Positions 9,320 through 21,499 are shown, numbered from the stretch's first letter. The stretch: DNA of 64,000 nt from Centrapalus pauciflorus (GCA_020465985.1 JAANYP010001768.1:677247-741246); one strand, 5' to 3'. Notes: generated by a model not told the origin, from the letters alone. Numbers and translations are program-made.

Positions 9320-12319
9320 ATGGCGGATAGAGTATTTGTTCCGAAGCATAATATGGTCATTTCCCCGGACCATGCTATCCCTGAAGCGCAGGCTTTCCGC
9401 CAGATGGTGGATTTCTTAGTTGAGTCCAGAATCTCGTATGCCTTGTCTCATAACATCCAAATTGTCATTCCTTACGTGCGACAATTCTATGAACATTTGC
9501 AAGTCAATTGCACTGTCACTCCGACAGTTCTTAGGACAAGGATTGCTGGTAATCCGTTGGTGTTTTCTGCCGATATTCTTCGTCAAGTGCTTCAATTGGG
9601 CACTCAGGAGCAGGAAGATGGGCCTATTGATTTCCAATTATCAATCAGGCAGGCAGCATTTGCAAGAATGGGCTATAGTTTAGATGTTACTAAGACATCA
9701 TATATGAAGAGTGGGCTAATTGGACAATGGCGATATCTCGCGAATGTGTTCATGGTTTGTTTCGCTGCAAAGAAAGCTGGATTTGATTATATAGTTTCGA
9801 AGATCCAATCTGGGATAATCGCATTAGTCTATAATCAGAAGTTTAGCTTTTCATAGATGTTCTTCTCGGAGTTCGTTCATCAGATAACGGCGCCGGAGCG
9901 GGAAAGATTTCTTCTTTACCCTCGTTTTGTGATGATGCTAATCCGGCATTTCTTGCCAAATTTGCCGCAGCTTAACGAAATTCAGAGCGTTGCAGTTATT
10001 GATAAGAGAATTTTTGTGGATTGCTCCTCTCATCGAGGAAGGTTAGCGGTCCCCGTCGAGCGACCTTTGTTTGGAGCCGTAATTGACCCAAACTTTGTAG
10101 CCCCTCAAGATGCCAACTGGGCAGGGGCGGTGGAAGTTCAGCAAAGACAGCCACAGCAACAGCGTCAACAACAAAGGCCTCAGCAGCAGAGAAGACGTCA
10201 AAGGCCTTCAGCGAGTCAAATTCAGGCAGACAGGCCTTCCACTAGCCAAATTCAAGAGCCACAAGAGGCTAGACGTTCAAGTGTGCCATCGACATCTGAT
10301 CCGACTTTACAAACGTTGGAAGAGATTTCGGCAGACGGGCCAAATGCTAATGAGGAAATAACTGCTGAATTAATTGGAGATTTATTAGAGCCTCCAGAAG
10401 GAGAGGTTGATGTGTTTAAGCAAATTGATGATTATCAACCAGCGCCAGAAGACGAAGCCATCTCAACCTCTGAGTCTTAAGAAATGGAAAAGATTGAAGT
10501 TGAAGTTCCAGAGACTGTGACTGAAGAACCATCCGTCCAGATAGGAACATATGGATCGAGAATAGTGGTAACAAATGACGAATCTACAAGGCGACGAGCA
10601 TCGAGAGAGTCTGATGACTCAGATTTTGAGGAGGAAGACGTTGCTCCGTTGGTAACAAGGCAAAGAGCAAAACGTCATCGATTTATGCAGGGAGCTACCT
10701 CAGCTTCTGCTGCACAGCCAGAAATACCTCAACCTCTACCCGCTCAATCTACCATACCACCACCACCACCACCTGTTGAACCATACATTCCATCTCCAAT
10801 CATTCCAACCCCCATACAATCGATACCATCCACTTCATCCACCTTCATGGAGAATCAACGGTTTTCTGAGCTGAAGAGCAGAGTCGACTTCCAACAAATT
10901 CAAATCTTTGGTTTGACAACAGCTCTCGGCGAAATACAAAAGCATAATGCCGAACTAGATATTGAGAATGCCGAGCTGAAGAAGGTTGTGGACAAGATTC
11001 AGGAAGAAAACTTGGAACTGAAAACCTTTGTTGCTGATCAAGAGGCCGAGATACGATCAATGCGCTCCCTGATTGAGCAATTATTGCAAAATCTAAAGGC
11101 TCAGGGGGAGACAAGCTGCCGGGATCAAGTAGAGCTGCCCAGGGATGAAGATAATGATGGGGATAATGACGGCAATGATCCCAGCACGCAAAGAGATAAT
11201 GAGCCAGTAGATTTTTCTGCTGCTCAGCATGCTGAAGTTCAGGGGGAGCCAGGTCAGACAGGAGCTGCAGGAGGTGAAGCCAGTTCATCAAAAGTCACAG
11301 AGTCGGAGATACACGAAATGATCGAAGCACTAATGGATATCGATGAAGACCCTTTTGACTTTGGATTTGATTTCGAGGACGAATTGGAGGATTTAGAAGA
11401 AGGAGAATTTGTACCTGAAGACGTAGTCGACTAGAAATCTGATGATGAAGTCTGTGTTGATGAAGATGATGAAGCAAATGAGATCATTGTTCAACAAAAC
11501 CTCATCACATACGTAACAGAAGGAAATCAGGTGATTGACATAGAAGTAGTAAAAGTTGCGTTAAATGTTGAGTCATCAAGTGAAGAACCTGCCAGAGAGC
11601 TCACCAACGAAGAAAAACGAAAGCTATGGTTTAGGGCAGAGAAAAGAGAGTTGGAGCTGAAGAAGAAAATGCGTGTGCCGGGTGCTGGAGAGCTATCAGG
11701 AAATATTCTGAGCTGGTTCTTTGATCGAGAACTGCAGCTATTCATTATCAAACGAAAAGATGGCCTCCAGTACCTAAGAAGAAGTCTGAAAGTATTCAAC
11801 TCCCTGCCAAAGATTGAAATAAAAGCATTGGCATGGAAGGAGCTTATCAACATCGGCGACGACCCTTATGCTGAAATAATAGCAAAAATCATCAGAAAAG
11901 AAGGGAGGTCAAGGAAGTTCGAGCGGCTCAATCCAAGGGTGGGTAAACGAGTGATGGACAATACTCGTATTGACCCTCTAACTGGTCGTCCGTGGATGAA
12001 AATTCAATACAAACCAGTTAGATGTCTGAAGAAAGTTCCTCTCAAGCCAATGCCACAGGACGTCATGAAAAATCTCAATTGGTGGTATGTGGAGAGTGAG
12101 ACTAAAGAAGCTGTGATGGAAGACTTCAAAGAAAAAGAAAATCTTAGAGTCTATGATCCACTACATCTAGTGAACCTTTCAAAAGATGACATGCAAGTGC
12201 TCTACAATCATAAAATCTCAAGTGATGCACATATGAAGTCTGAGGCTAGAAAGTATCAGAATGTAATTAAAGTATGTGTTGAGAAAGGTTTGTATGCTGG
12301 AAGCAGTTTAAATAAATAA
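9320..12319 (+). pseudogene. Extra 3' ORF of A1, nonsense-broken
   Basis: This is a protein of unknown function of about 1000 residues, in one frame, with stops at 9854, 10480 and 11432 where A3 has sense codons. The start is the ATG at 9320 directly after the putative acceptor; the codons before it belong to the intron. The order is an N-terminal globular domain (1 to about 260, with YALSHNIQIVIPYVRQFY near residue 40), a Gln/Arg-rich stretch near 10135-10210, an acidic Ser/Glu-rich region, a basic RQRAKRHRF patch near 10660 that could be a nuclear signal, a Pro run, a coiled coil (about 10860-11090), a second acidic region, and a basic C-terminal domain (about 11590-12310). I see no signal peptide or membrane segment, so an envelope is unlikely. 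Loss of function in this copy is likely. Confidence 0.85.
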
Positions 12320-12362
12320 ACAAAGTACTTAATCAAATGTGTGAATTGTTAGAAGCTATCGT

Positions 12363-12372
12363 CAAGGGGGAG
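12363..12372 (+). other. Polypurine tract (A1)
   Basis: caagggggag lies just before the right LTR (tc, then TGTTGG). It primes plus-strand DNA in reverse transcription. The same tract is found in A3 in the opposite orientation. Confidence 0.9.
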
Positions 12373-12374
12373 TC

Positions 12375-13040
12375 TGTTGGTACACCCTGTGTGACGATAG
12401 CAGTCTAAGTGATCTAACATTTTGGATCAAGTAATATTCAAAGCATTGGGTATTAACGAGTGTTTGATATATATGTTTATATATGTTTGGTAGTTATTGA
12501 ATGTATGTTAGAACTTGATGTAAAGTATTACAAGAAGTTCAAACATAAAGATCAAAGATAAAATCAAACATTAGTTAAACACATAAGTTTCAAATATAGG
12601 TTTAATATGTGAAAGTCGAATTTGGGTTAAATTCGAATTCACAAGTAAACAGGATTCGAATCTATAGCAGATTCGAATGTGTTCATTTAGGCAGATTCGA
12701 GAGTGTCAAGGGGGACAAACTCGAATGGGCCTTGGGCCTGATTCGAGTTTGGCCCATGACAAACTCGAATGAGCCTCTATAATTAGGGATTAACTCGAAT
12801 CATTAGTAGACTTTTGCAGAATTCGTGAGGGATTAAGCAAATAGGCGATCTCGAGTTTATCAGCTAATTGAGTGTTGTTTCGGAGAGAATCATCCAGTAG
12901 GTGCGTTTGTGTTCGTCCGTACAGCTTGTTGATAGTCTCCGTGTTCCGTGTGAGAGTTGTTTCCGTCATCCCGTTAACGAGGATTCCGCACTCGTTGACG
13001 GTCTCGCGTCTAGATAGATTTGTAGTGGGGAGACCTTACA
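12375..13040 (+). repeat. 3' LTR of A1 (666 bp)
   Basis: It runs from TGTTGGTACACC to ...GACCTTACA, with TG/CA ends. It is rich in attcgaat and actcgaat. A TATA-like ctataatta near 12776 is shared with the other family A LTRs. The overlap with the left LTR differs by only a few bases, so insertion is fairly recent. Confidence 0.95.
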
Positions 13041-13189
13041 GTAGCCGCCACAATTTGCACACATTCTCTCTGACAATATTTCATTATCATTCTTGCATTC
13101 ATTGAGTAATTATTCTGTTTACTTTGAATATTGGTGAAATCATTACAAAGTGTTGATATATTCTGGGAAATCGAATTACAACATACTCA

Positions 13190-14735
13190 TATGGTTGAGA
13201 ACAAGAATGTTGGTGGTTGGAGTTAGTCATGACCAACATTGTATTAGATGACACACCTAATGATGAGACATGATTTTTGTTGGTATTATTGGATGAATGG
13301 GAAGTAGTCTGTTGTTAAAGTTTCTCTGAAACAGCAGCCAACATTTGACTGGAATATGTTTTCTGCTGGTTTGGTTGACTTGAAGAAGAATGAAGTACCA
13401 ACTGCTTAGAAGCTAAATGGCTAGATTTTGTCTAGATGGTCTAGATTATAAGTTGTTGGAGCCACTTTTCATAGGTTTTTCCTGCTGCAGAAACTGTGCC
13501 TGAAACTGCTAGATTGGCGTTGACGTTGCTGCTGCAGTATTTGGTTACTGCCAGTTTAAGGATTTCTGTCAAATCCATAGGGAGCCAATGGATGATTCTA
13601 TGCATTTTGAGATAAGGGTGTCACCATAGGTGAATGAAAAATTGTCGGAGAAGATTGTGATTGTATTTGAGTACCATTTTGTGGAGATGAAACATGATGC
13701 TGGGACTTTGGAGGTTGTGCATGTTGCATCATCGCATTTAATCTAGCAAATTTTATTGTCGTATTGAACGTTGTTGAATCTGTCTTTCTTTCATCAAGAA
13801 CATTTCAATAGTCGGATGTGTAGTGTCAGTTGCATGACTAGGGGGTCCTTATAGATGATTTCGATTGTCTGCATGCTGCTGTGGGTATGACTGAACGGAT
13901 AGTTGGGTATCCTGATTAGGAAAAGAGGATGTCATTTCACTTGCAAACTTGGGAACTCCTTGACTGCTTCCACCTTGCTGCATCTGAAGGTCTGCTTGTG
14001 GAATTTCACTGTTCTGTTGGGCTGTAAAAATAATTCTCAGAAAACTCAATAGTAGTATGATTATTCAGCAGTAATAATTTGCTTTTACTATAAACTCAGT
14101 GATAAGAAAAAGGGATGTCACTCTATATAAAGTCAAAAATGATATAGTATGTGGTATTATTATTCTTTTAAACTCTCCTCTCAAGTAGAGGTGTCGATCA
14201 GGACAAAACAAAATCGAACCGAAACGAGATACAAATTGGCTTTGCCTTTAATTTATATAAATAATTAATACAAACCAGAATCTGGTATTTAAATTAGATA
14301 CATGCTGACTTTTTTTAATTTAATTTAAAATAACCCAACTCAATATAGCCAATTCCAGTACAGTTTGGTCAAGTTCCAGTTCGATTGGTTTTCAATTGGT
14401 TTGGACCGAGTTTTTCACACCCTCCATGCCTTGAATCAAAATATTTCAGAACTATTCCTCGTCAAATTCAAAGGATCATGAGACCTCACCGTCGAGTTTC
14501 CTTGGCCAGGACCAGCTCTAGAGTGCATATCAGCAGGTTTTGGGATAACCATACTAGAAGAAAGCACATTGCCATAGTTTGGAATTGATGTTAAACGAAC
14601 CCCAGGAAAGCTCGTTCCTACCATTGTCATGTTTCTATCCAACCCTGACATGCCACTAACACCATTCCCAGTGGGTAACATATGAGCACCCTGATCAGTT
14701 CCTGCATGAGATCCATGAGACAAATTGGATTATTG
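13190..14735 (-). pseudogene. EAF1-like (chromatin modification-related) C-terminal pseudogene fragment
   Basis: Read on the minus strand, two blocks resemble the Gln/Ser/Pro-rich C-terminus of plant EAF1 (a NuA4-type acetyltransferase scaffold in the nucleus). The block at 14723-14436 contains GNGVSGMSGLDRNMTM and HSRAGPGQGNS. The block from 14049 down contains QGVPKFASEM, NQDTQLSVQSYPQQH, then MMQHAQPPKSQHHVSSPQNG and RNP, and near 13390-13260 SSQPNQQK and SHSSNNTNKNH. Stops and frameshifts are frequent, and no helicase-SANT or upstream domain is visible. The gap 14050-14435 would be an intron and holds a MITE-like insert. This is the only trace of a host gene I recognise. The call rests on remembered family motifs; a homology search would settle it. 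Confidence 0.65.
14188..14424. mobile_element. Possible MITE remnant
   Basis: The ends gaggtgtcga and ttcacaccctc are imperfect inverted repeats. The inside (gaaccgaaac ... ggtttggaccg) resembles the short 'gtgtgcac...ggtttgg' plant MITEs of hAT type. It lies between the two EAF1-like blocks. No target duplication could be fixed. Confidence 0.4.
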
Positions 14736-14749
14736 CAAGGTCCTAAAAG

Positions 14750-15660
14750 ATAACATTTGGTTGTACTCTTACATTCTCAATAGGTCATCTTTCAGCAAGG
14801 AGCCTGTTTTAGGGACCCCATATCTCATATCCTTGTGCAAGTACATCAAAAAGAGACAGACTTTAGTACCAGAGTAAAACATGTTTTTCTTTTGTTGTAC
14901 ACATCATTACCTAACAGACAGATCATGTGGTAATGACCCAGATGAAATGTCATTTGTACTTCTAGGCTGGTACATGCTTGATGTGTTTGCTTAGGTAGGT
15001 AGGTCTTAGGTAGGTAGGTATGGTGCTATTATTATTTCGAAGCAGCAAATCGTGTTTCCATTTGGTCATTTTTCTTCTTAGTCGTTAATTGCATTTTTTT
15101 TGATTTTTTTTCTCTAAAATTTTATACCCTTGGTTAAAGATTTACATATTCTAGGCATCTTGTATCATGTGTTGTTGCATTTGATACACTAAAAATAACT
15201 GGTACATTTAAGGTTTATTAGAGTGCCAAAACCTAATCATCAATTTCACGAAAACAACTGAAAGAGTAATATTGTTGAGTGAAAAATTACATTTCCTTAA
15301 TAGTTATAATCAAGTTAAGAAATTGATATATTTAGCTAAAATGTTAGTGAAAGCCGATAAATGATAGTTGTAGCAAAAATTTAATTATGTTTATTTGAGA
15401 AAATAATTAATATATAATAAATTTTAGTTCTATGTCTATATGAGGATAACATCTTATCTATGAATTCAATTTTTTTCCTTTCGTTTTTAGAAAAATAATA
15501 TGCATTTTTGTAATTATTTAAAATTTTGATTGTGGTGAATCTTGAAAAGGTGTGTAAATGGTATTTTTGGAAGCAAAAAAATCTGTATTTTCTTTTTCTC
15601 TCTCTTCCTTTTTCCATTTCTTTTTCTTTTTCTTTTATAGTAAAAAATGTTTTTTTATAT
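14750..15660. other. AT-rich intergenic DNA
   Basis: I see no gene. There is a short (taggtaggtagg) repeat near 14995-15020 and poly-T/poly-A stretches. The ORF on the minus strand at 15381-15767 is low-complexity and looks like chance. Confidence 0.7.
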
Positions 15661-16545
15661 AAATATAAATTGTTGAACGTATTATATATATAACAATGAC
15701 AAATAAATTGATGAACGTGTTCAATATTATATGTAGAGTATTGCGTATTGTATGTAGAAATACCCAAAACACTGTTTTTAACAAATTAAAAGGTGAACGT
15801 ATTCCATGTAGATTATAATGTATTCTATGTAGAGTAACATGATTTCTATGTAGAGTATCGTGTGTTTTGTGTATAGTATCGCCTAATCTATATAGAATAT
15901 CACAAACGAACAGATGAACTTAATATATGTAGAATATCAAGAATTCTATATAGAGTATCGTGTGTTCTGCGTAGAGTATCGCGTAATCTATATAGATTAA
16001 ATAAACAACATTGTTGAACGTATCGATTGTTGAATATAGTATCGTGTATTCTATATTCTATCGTGTAGAGTATCGCGTAATCTATATAGATTGTTGAACG
16101 TATTTTATATACAACAATGACTAATAAATTGTGGAACGTATTCTATATAGACTATCATGCATTATATGTAGAGTATTGCGTATTCTATGTAGAAATACCA
16201 AAAAAAACACTACTTTTAACAAATTAACTAGTGAAAGTGTTTGTGTAGATTATCATGTGTTTTTATGTAGAGTGTCAATATTCTGTGTAGAATTACACCA
16301 AAAATACGTTTTAACAAATTAACTGGTGAACGTATTCTACGTATATTATCATGTATTCTATGTAGAGTATCATGAATTCTATGTAGAGTATCGTGTGTTT
16401 TGTGTAGAGTATCTTGTAATCTATATAGAATATCATAAACAAATAGATGAACTTAATATATGTAGAATATCAAGAATTCTATATAAAGTATCGTGTGTTT
16501 TGCGTAGAGTATCGCGTAATCTATATAGAATATCAAAGACGAACT
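15660..16545 (+). repeat. 21-bp minisatellite in higher-order units
   Basis: Imperfect 21-bp monomers with the core gtagagtatcgtgt and a tattcta junction repeat through the region. They are grouped into longer units separated by acaaattaactggtgaacgt-type spacers (near 15780, 16220 and 16315). The junctions form small palindromes (attctatatagaat). The ORFs across it are rich in Tyr/Val/Arg only because of the repeat. Confidence 0.8.
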
Positions 16546-16915
16546 TAAAAGAAAAAAAAGATATGATTTAGACATTTTATTAAACACTTGGTATGCAAGT
16601 TATACAAAATACACCAAAATACAGTTTTAAACAAAAAAACAATCAAATCATGTGGATCATATACCAAAATCTTTTAGTATAACATCCCAGATCTAAATAT
16701 TATCTATAGATTATTTATTCTATATAGATACAACAATAACAAATTTACTAGTACAACAATAACAATATTCTACATAGATACAACTAGTTACAATCAATTC
16801 TGTATTGATATTGTTTATTATATATAGAGTATCATATATTCAACATAAAAATACAAACCAAATCTACATAAGACATAAAGGTGCAGAACCATCAAAGACA
16901 AAACCATTAGGAACC
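16546..16915. other. AT-rich flank before the Gypsy LTR
   Basis: No gene is seen. Degenerate tctatatagata words trail off from the minisatellite. The five bases gaacc (16911-16915) are the candidate target duplication of the Gypsy element; the partner site is missing. Confidence 0.5.
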
Positions 16916-17880
16916 TGTCACACCCTGCTACCCCGGTTGGCAGCGAGGCATGACGAGTGCGGAAGCGTAACCATAATCATAATGAATGACCACTATATGG
17001 ACGTTTTCAAAAATACATTGATATAACTTCAAAAGATAGAAATGTTTTACATAACCCGAAAATGATAAAGAGTAGTTCGTAAGATATAGAGATTTAAATA
17101 CATAATTAAATTATCCAAAATAATGCAATTAAATCTCCGACGGTTTGAAAATGAATGCGACTCCTTAAGTGCGGAAGCTTGAAAATACTTCCGATGTGAT
17201 GAACTTGCCTTAATTTCCTGAAAATACACGCTAAAATACGTCAACAAAAATTGTTGGTGAGCTCATAGGTTTCCACGTAAATCTGACTTGTATGGACTAC
17301 AACAGTTAAGTTTGAATTTATAAAATCATAAATTCCATGTTATGTATTACATATACACCATCATGCAACCGAAGCTTAATTAAACGAGTTTGCCCTGTGC
17401 AGTATTTTCATACGTAATACTGTGTGTTAAATATATATGCACCCGCTATTAGCCGAGCTGAACTAACCCGAATGGGGGACATGACTCCCGATAGATCTAT
17501 CCACAATATATTTGCGCTTACAAATAAATACAATTAACGGTTCATGATTTAAGGGCTGATGGAACCACATGTGTAATACATAATAGAATTGAAGTTGTTT
17601 CTGTGTCCATATGAAAACGTAGCATGCATTTCAACCCCAAAACATAACAGTGTGAAAATAGGGGCTATGAGGACTCACCGTGAGTGCGATGGCAAATACG
17701 AGCGTAAAATGCAAATTTGCGTTGTTTGATGGGTGATGAAGCCGGATGTGTTTAATCGAGTCCTAAATGATAATAGGGACTTAATATCTCTAAAATATGA
17801 TAATATGTGTATTTATAGATTTTTATGTCTTAAATCACCCAACATAACAAGTCTATAAATAAAACCCACTTAAAACGTCA

Positions 17881-17884
<4 letters not shown>

Positions 17885-17967
<83 letters not shown>
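17885..17967. repeat. (AT)n microsatellite
   Basis: About 80 bp of uninterrupted AT dinucleotide inside the Gypsy LTR. Confidence 0.98.
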
Positions 17968-17970
<3 letters not shown>

Positions 17971-18816
17971 CCAGCTTTTTCGAAGGTTTTTCGGCCTACT
18001 TTGAGGATGTTTTTGACCAAGTTCCAAAACGTTTTAGGCTTTGGATTTCTTGGACATTAAACTACTATATACAAAGAATTTTTAAAATCAAGGACAACCA
18101 ATTTTCGAGGTGTTTAGGTTAGGGAAAAATCTTGTTGAAAACCCTATGTTGGCCATTTTTGAGCTGTCAAACTTTCGGTTTCCCAAATAATTTCTGGGGG
18201 TCTTAAACTCTAAAATAAATTATGAAAACTTCCAGATTTTTAGTTAATACATAGATCTAACTTTTGAGACAAGAATCAACTTATTTTGTTAACTTATGAA
18301 TTAGTTATGATTTTTCAAAGTCGATGTAAATTTTCTGTCGAAAATCCGTAGTTTATAAACTTGAAATAACTAGTGATTCTTGTTGTTTATTCAAAGAATA
18401 CTTGTATAAAAGTTATAAAACACATATATATCACTTGTTTTCATAATATTTACACTTATATGATGTGTTTATATATTTATAAACACATTTGAAGAAAACA
18501 ACTTAGAAACAAAACTAGTGATTTATAAACTTGAGTTTTTATGAAACATATTGTTGTTGGTGATTATATATATTATGCAAGACTTATATAAACATAAATA
18601 TAAGATGAAATAAGTTAGTATTTACTTACTTTGATGTAGTTAGAGTATGAAATTGGGAAGAAGTTGAAACTCTTGCAAGATTTGCACCCAAAAGCACTTG
18701 AATTGAAGAACACTTGAAAAAAAATTTTCTGTGTGGTGTGTGTGTGTGCTTGGCCGGATATGAAGAGAGGAAGAAAGGGGTTTTTGGTGTGAATCAAATG
18801 AATGGAACAAGCTCTC

Positions 18817-18824
18817 TATTTATA
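18817..18824 (-). promoter_or_regulatory. TATA box of the Gypsy LTR
   Basis: The minus strand reads ctcTATAAATAgag. It lies about 570 bp from the U3 end of the LTR, as expected for an LTR promoter. Confidence 0.6.
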
Positions 18825-19386
18825 GAGAATGAAAAGGTCTTGCAATTATGAAAGCATGGTAGATAAGGGTTGTGTGCACTTTTAAACAAAATGATGTTGT
18901 TTAAAGTAGAATGGTTTTTGAAATAAAATATTTGAAGTCAACCCCTAAGTTGTACAACCTAGGGGCCGGCCATGTACATGGTATTTCCAGGTATTTTACT
19001 TTTTTTTGTATAAAAGTATTTAGAAATGTATTCTTGTATTTCCCTTTTCTTGTAAATTCATAAATACTTTTGGATGCATTGTTTTAATGAATTGTTTTAG
19101 TCTTGCATAATTAATGTTAAGTAATTATATTAGTGTATGATTAGTGTCACTAATCATATTTTAATTATGTACTTAGTTGAATTAATCCTTCATATCGTAA
19201 ATCGATCGGATTAATTGATTTCCCGATTCATCGCACCGATGAATTTGATTCTAATTGATTTGAATTTCCTAATGAACATTGTTAATTACTTTGATTAATT
19301 GCTAATGACCATTGATTAGGTTATAATTGGCTATTAAATACAGATTAGGTCATAGTTGCTAACCTGGTTTAATGCCGGATGTTACA

Positions 19387-19399
19387 GTCTCCCCCTGTT
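19387..19399 (-). other. Polypurine tract of the Gypsy element
   Basis: The minus strand reads aacagggggagac directly before the LTR start TGTAACATCC. Confidence 0.85.
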
Positions 19400-19420
19400 A
19401 AGGGAATTTCGTCCTGAAAA

Positions 19421-21499
19421 TTAGCTCGTGTTCTCCACTGCTTGAGTATTTGAGAACAGATGAGGGTATTTTTTCCGGAACTGATCTTCGCGTTTCCATG
19501 TAAACTCAGGACCTCGCTTAGAGTTCCATCTGACTTTTATTATCGGGATCCGGCTGTGTTTTAGTTTCTTGACTTCTCGGTCCATTATTTCCACGGGTTG
19601 TTCAATGAAGTTCAATTTATCATCTAGCTCCAGCTCGTCCATGGGTATAACGAGTGTTTCATCAGCCAGACACTTCTTAAGGTTGGATACGTGGAAGGTA
19701 TTATTAACATTACTAAGCTCTGGGGGCAGATCGAGACGGTAGGCTACCAGGCCAATTCTTTTGGTGATCTTGAATGGTCCAATATAACGCGGATTGAGTT
19801 TTCCTCGTTTCCCAAAACGGATTACGCCTTTCCAAGGCGAGACTTTCAACATTACTTGATCTCCCTCTTGAAATTCCAAATCCTTCCGTCGAACATCTGC
19901 ATAGATTTTCTGTCGATCCCGTGCGATCTTTAATCGGTTCCAAATCTGGGCTATCTTTTCTGTAGTCTCCTGGATGATCTTGGGTCCAGTAATCTGACTA
20001 TCTCCTACCTCAGCCCAACAAAGTGGTGATCGACACTTTCGCCCATAGAGTGCCTCGAATGGAGCGGTCTTAATACTCGAGTGATAGCTATTGTTATAGG
20101 AAAACTCAACTAATGGCAGGTGCCTGTACCAACTTTTACCAAAGTCGATAACACATGCCCTTAGCATGTCTTCCAAGGTCTGAATTGTCCTTTCACTCTG
20201 ACCATTGGTCTGTTGGTGATAGGCTGTGCTCATGTCTAGGCGTGTACCCAACGCCTCTTGCAATGATTGCCAAAATCTTGATGTGAACCGGCTGTCCCTA
20301 TCTGATATAATTGATACAGGTACTCCATGCCTTGAAACGACTTCTTTAAGATAGATTTGTGTTAACTTATCCATCTTATCAGTCTCCTTGATTGGCAAAA
20401 AGTGTGCAATCTTTGTAAGTCGATCCACAATCACCCAAATGGTGTCATAGCCTCCAGAAGCCTTTGGCAACTTGGTGATGAAGTCCATGGTGATATTCTC
20501 CCACTTCCACTGGGGTATTTCTGGTTGAACCAACTATCCTGATGGTTTCTGGTGCTCAGCCTTAACTTTCAAACACGTTAAGCACTTGCTGACATATGTA
20601 GCAATGTCAGCCTTCATATTTGGCCACCAGTACATTCTCTTCAAGTCGTAATACATCCTATCTGACCCTGGGTGAATAGCATATCTTGTTTTATGCCCTT
20701 CATCCATGACCAGCTTTCTCAATCCTCTAAATTTTGGTAGCCAAATTCTGTCCATGAAGTACCGACATTCATCTAACTTGATTTCAAACTGCTTATCCAT
20801 TCCTCTCAAGGCCTCATCCAGCAGATTTCCTTCCTTGACTGCTTCCTCTTGTGCCTTGCGGACTTGAGAGTTTAGATTTGACTGTATAGTCATGACCAAA
20901 GCTCGTACCCTTAAGGGTTTAACCCGTTCCTTCCGGCTTAAGGCATCAGCTACAACATTTGCCTTACCCGGATGGTATCGGATCTCGCAGTCGTAATCGC
21001 TGAGCAGCTCAACCCAGCGACGTTGCCTCATGTTTAACTCCTTCTGGTTTAGAATATGCTAAAGGCTCTTGTGATCTGTAAACACCATGCACTTTGTACC
21101 GTAAAGGTAGTGCCTCCATATTTTAAGAGCAAACACCACTGCCCCGAGCTCCAAGTCATGAGTCGTATAGTTCACCTCGTGGGTTTTGAGTTGCCGTGAT
21201 GCGTAAGCAATGACTTTATCCTTTTGCATGAGCACACAACCTAATCCATTGTGTGAGGCATCACAGTAGACCACAAAGTTTTCTGTCCCTTCAGGTAGGG
21301 ACAAAATTGGTGCACTACACAATTTTTCCTTTAATTGTTGAAACGCCTTTTCCTGCTCTTCACCCCAGCTATACTTCACATCTTTCCGAGTCAGCTCTGT
21401 TAGGGAACCCGCTATATTTGAGAAGTTTTCAATAAATCGCATGTAATAACCAACAAGTCCTAGAAATTGGCGGATTTCTGTGGGAGTTCTAGGAGTTGC
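19421..21499 (-). pseudogene. pol: Gypsy pol fragment: RT end, RNase H, integrase, chromodomain-like tail
   Basis: One minus-strand frame starts abruptly in RT (GLVGYYMRFIENF near 21440), where A2 inserted. RNase H follows (CDASHNGLGCVL, FTDHKSL), then the H2C2 integrase zinc finger (HPGSD ... CLTC), the integrase core (MDFITKLP; SDRDSRF; the Glu in TNGQSERT), a GPY/F module (YIGPFKI) and a chromodomain-like end (VRWNSKRGPEFTW). The chain has only two stops, both nonsense: one just after FTDHKSL at about 21058 (CAG to TAG by family consensus) and one after KPSG near 20533. No frameshift is seen. Protease, gag and most of RT are missing, so it is dead. Chromodomain-like ends target integration to chromatin in this group. 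Confidence 0.93.

Larger units (their letters stand above)
1..13040 (+). mobile_element. Copia LTR retrotransposon A1 (Sirevirus-like layout, extra 3' ORF)
   Basis: The order is LTR, iMet primer site, gag, protease-integrase-RT-RNase H, a 2.1-kb spacer, a 3-kb extra 3' ORF, polypurine tract and LTR. The left LTR is cut by the window edge, so the target duplication cannot be tested; gtagc follows the right LTR. Gag-pol stays in one frame from 909 to 7184 and the 3' ORF in one frame from 9320 to 12319. Both are broken only by nonsense codons, with no frameshift seen. It belongs to the same family as A2 (21503) and A3 (23295). The element as it stands is not autonomous. Confidence 0.95.
16916..19386 (-). 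repeat. Gypsy 3' LTR (2471 bp)
   Basis: On the plus strand it runs from TGTCACACCC to GGATGTTACA (TG/CA ends), and a polypurine tract abuts its U3 end at 19387. It contains an (AT)n microsatellite and a minus-strand TATA box at 18817. No gene is seen inside. Confidence 0.88.

Noticed and set aside
15381..16571. ORFs over the AT-rich and minisatellite DNA (128, 63 and 81 codons)
   Set aside because: The composition follows the low-complexity DNA and the 21-bp repeat; no domain and no plausible start context.
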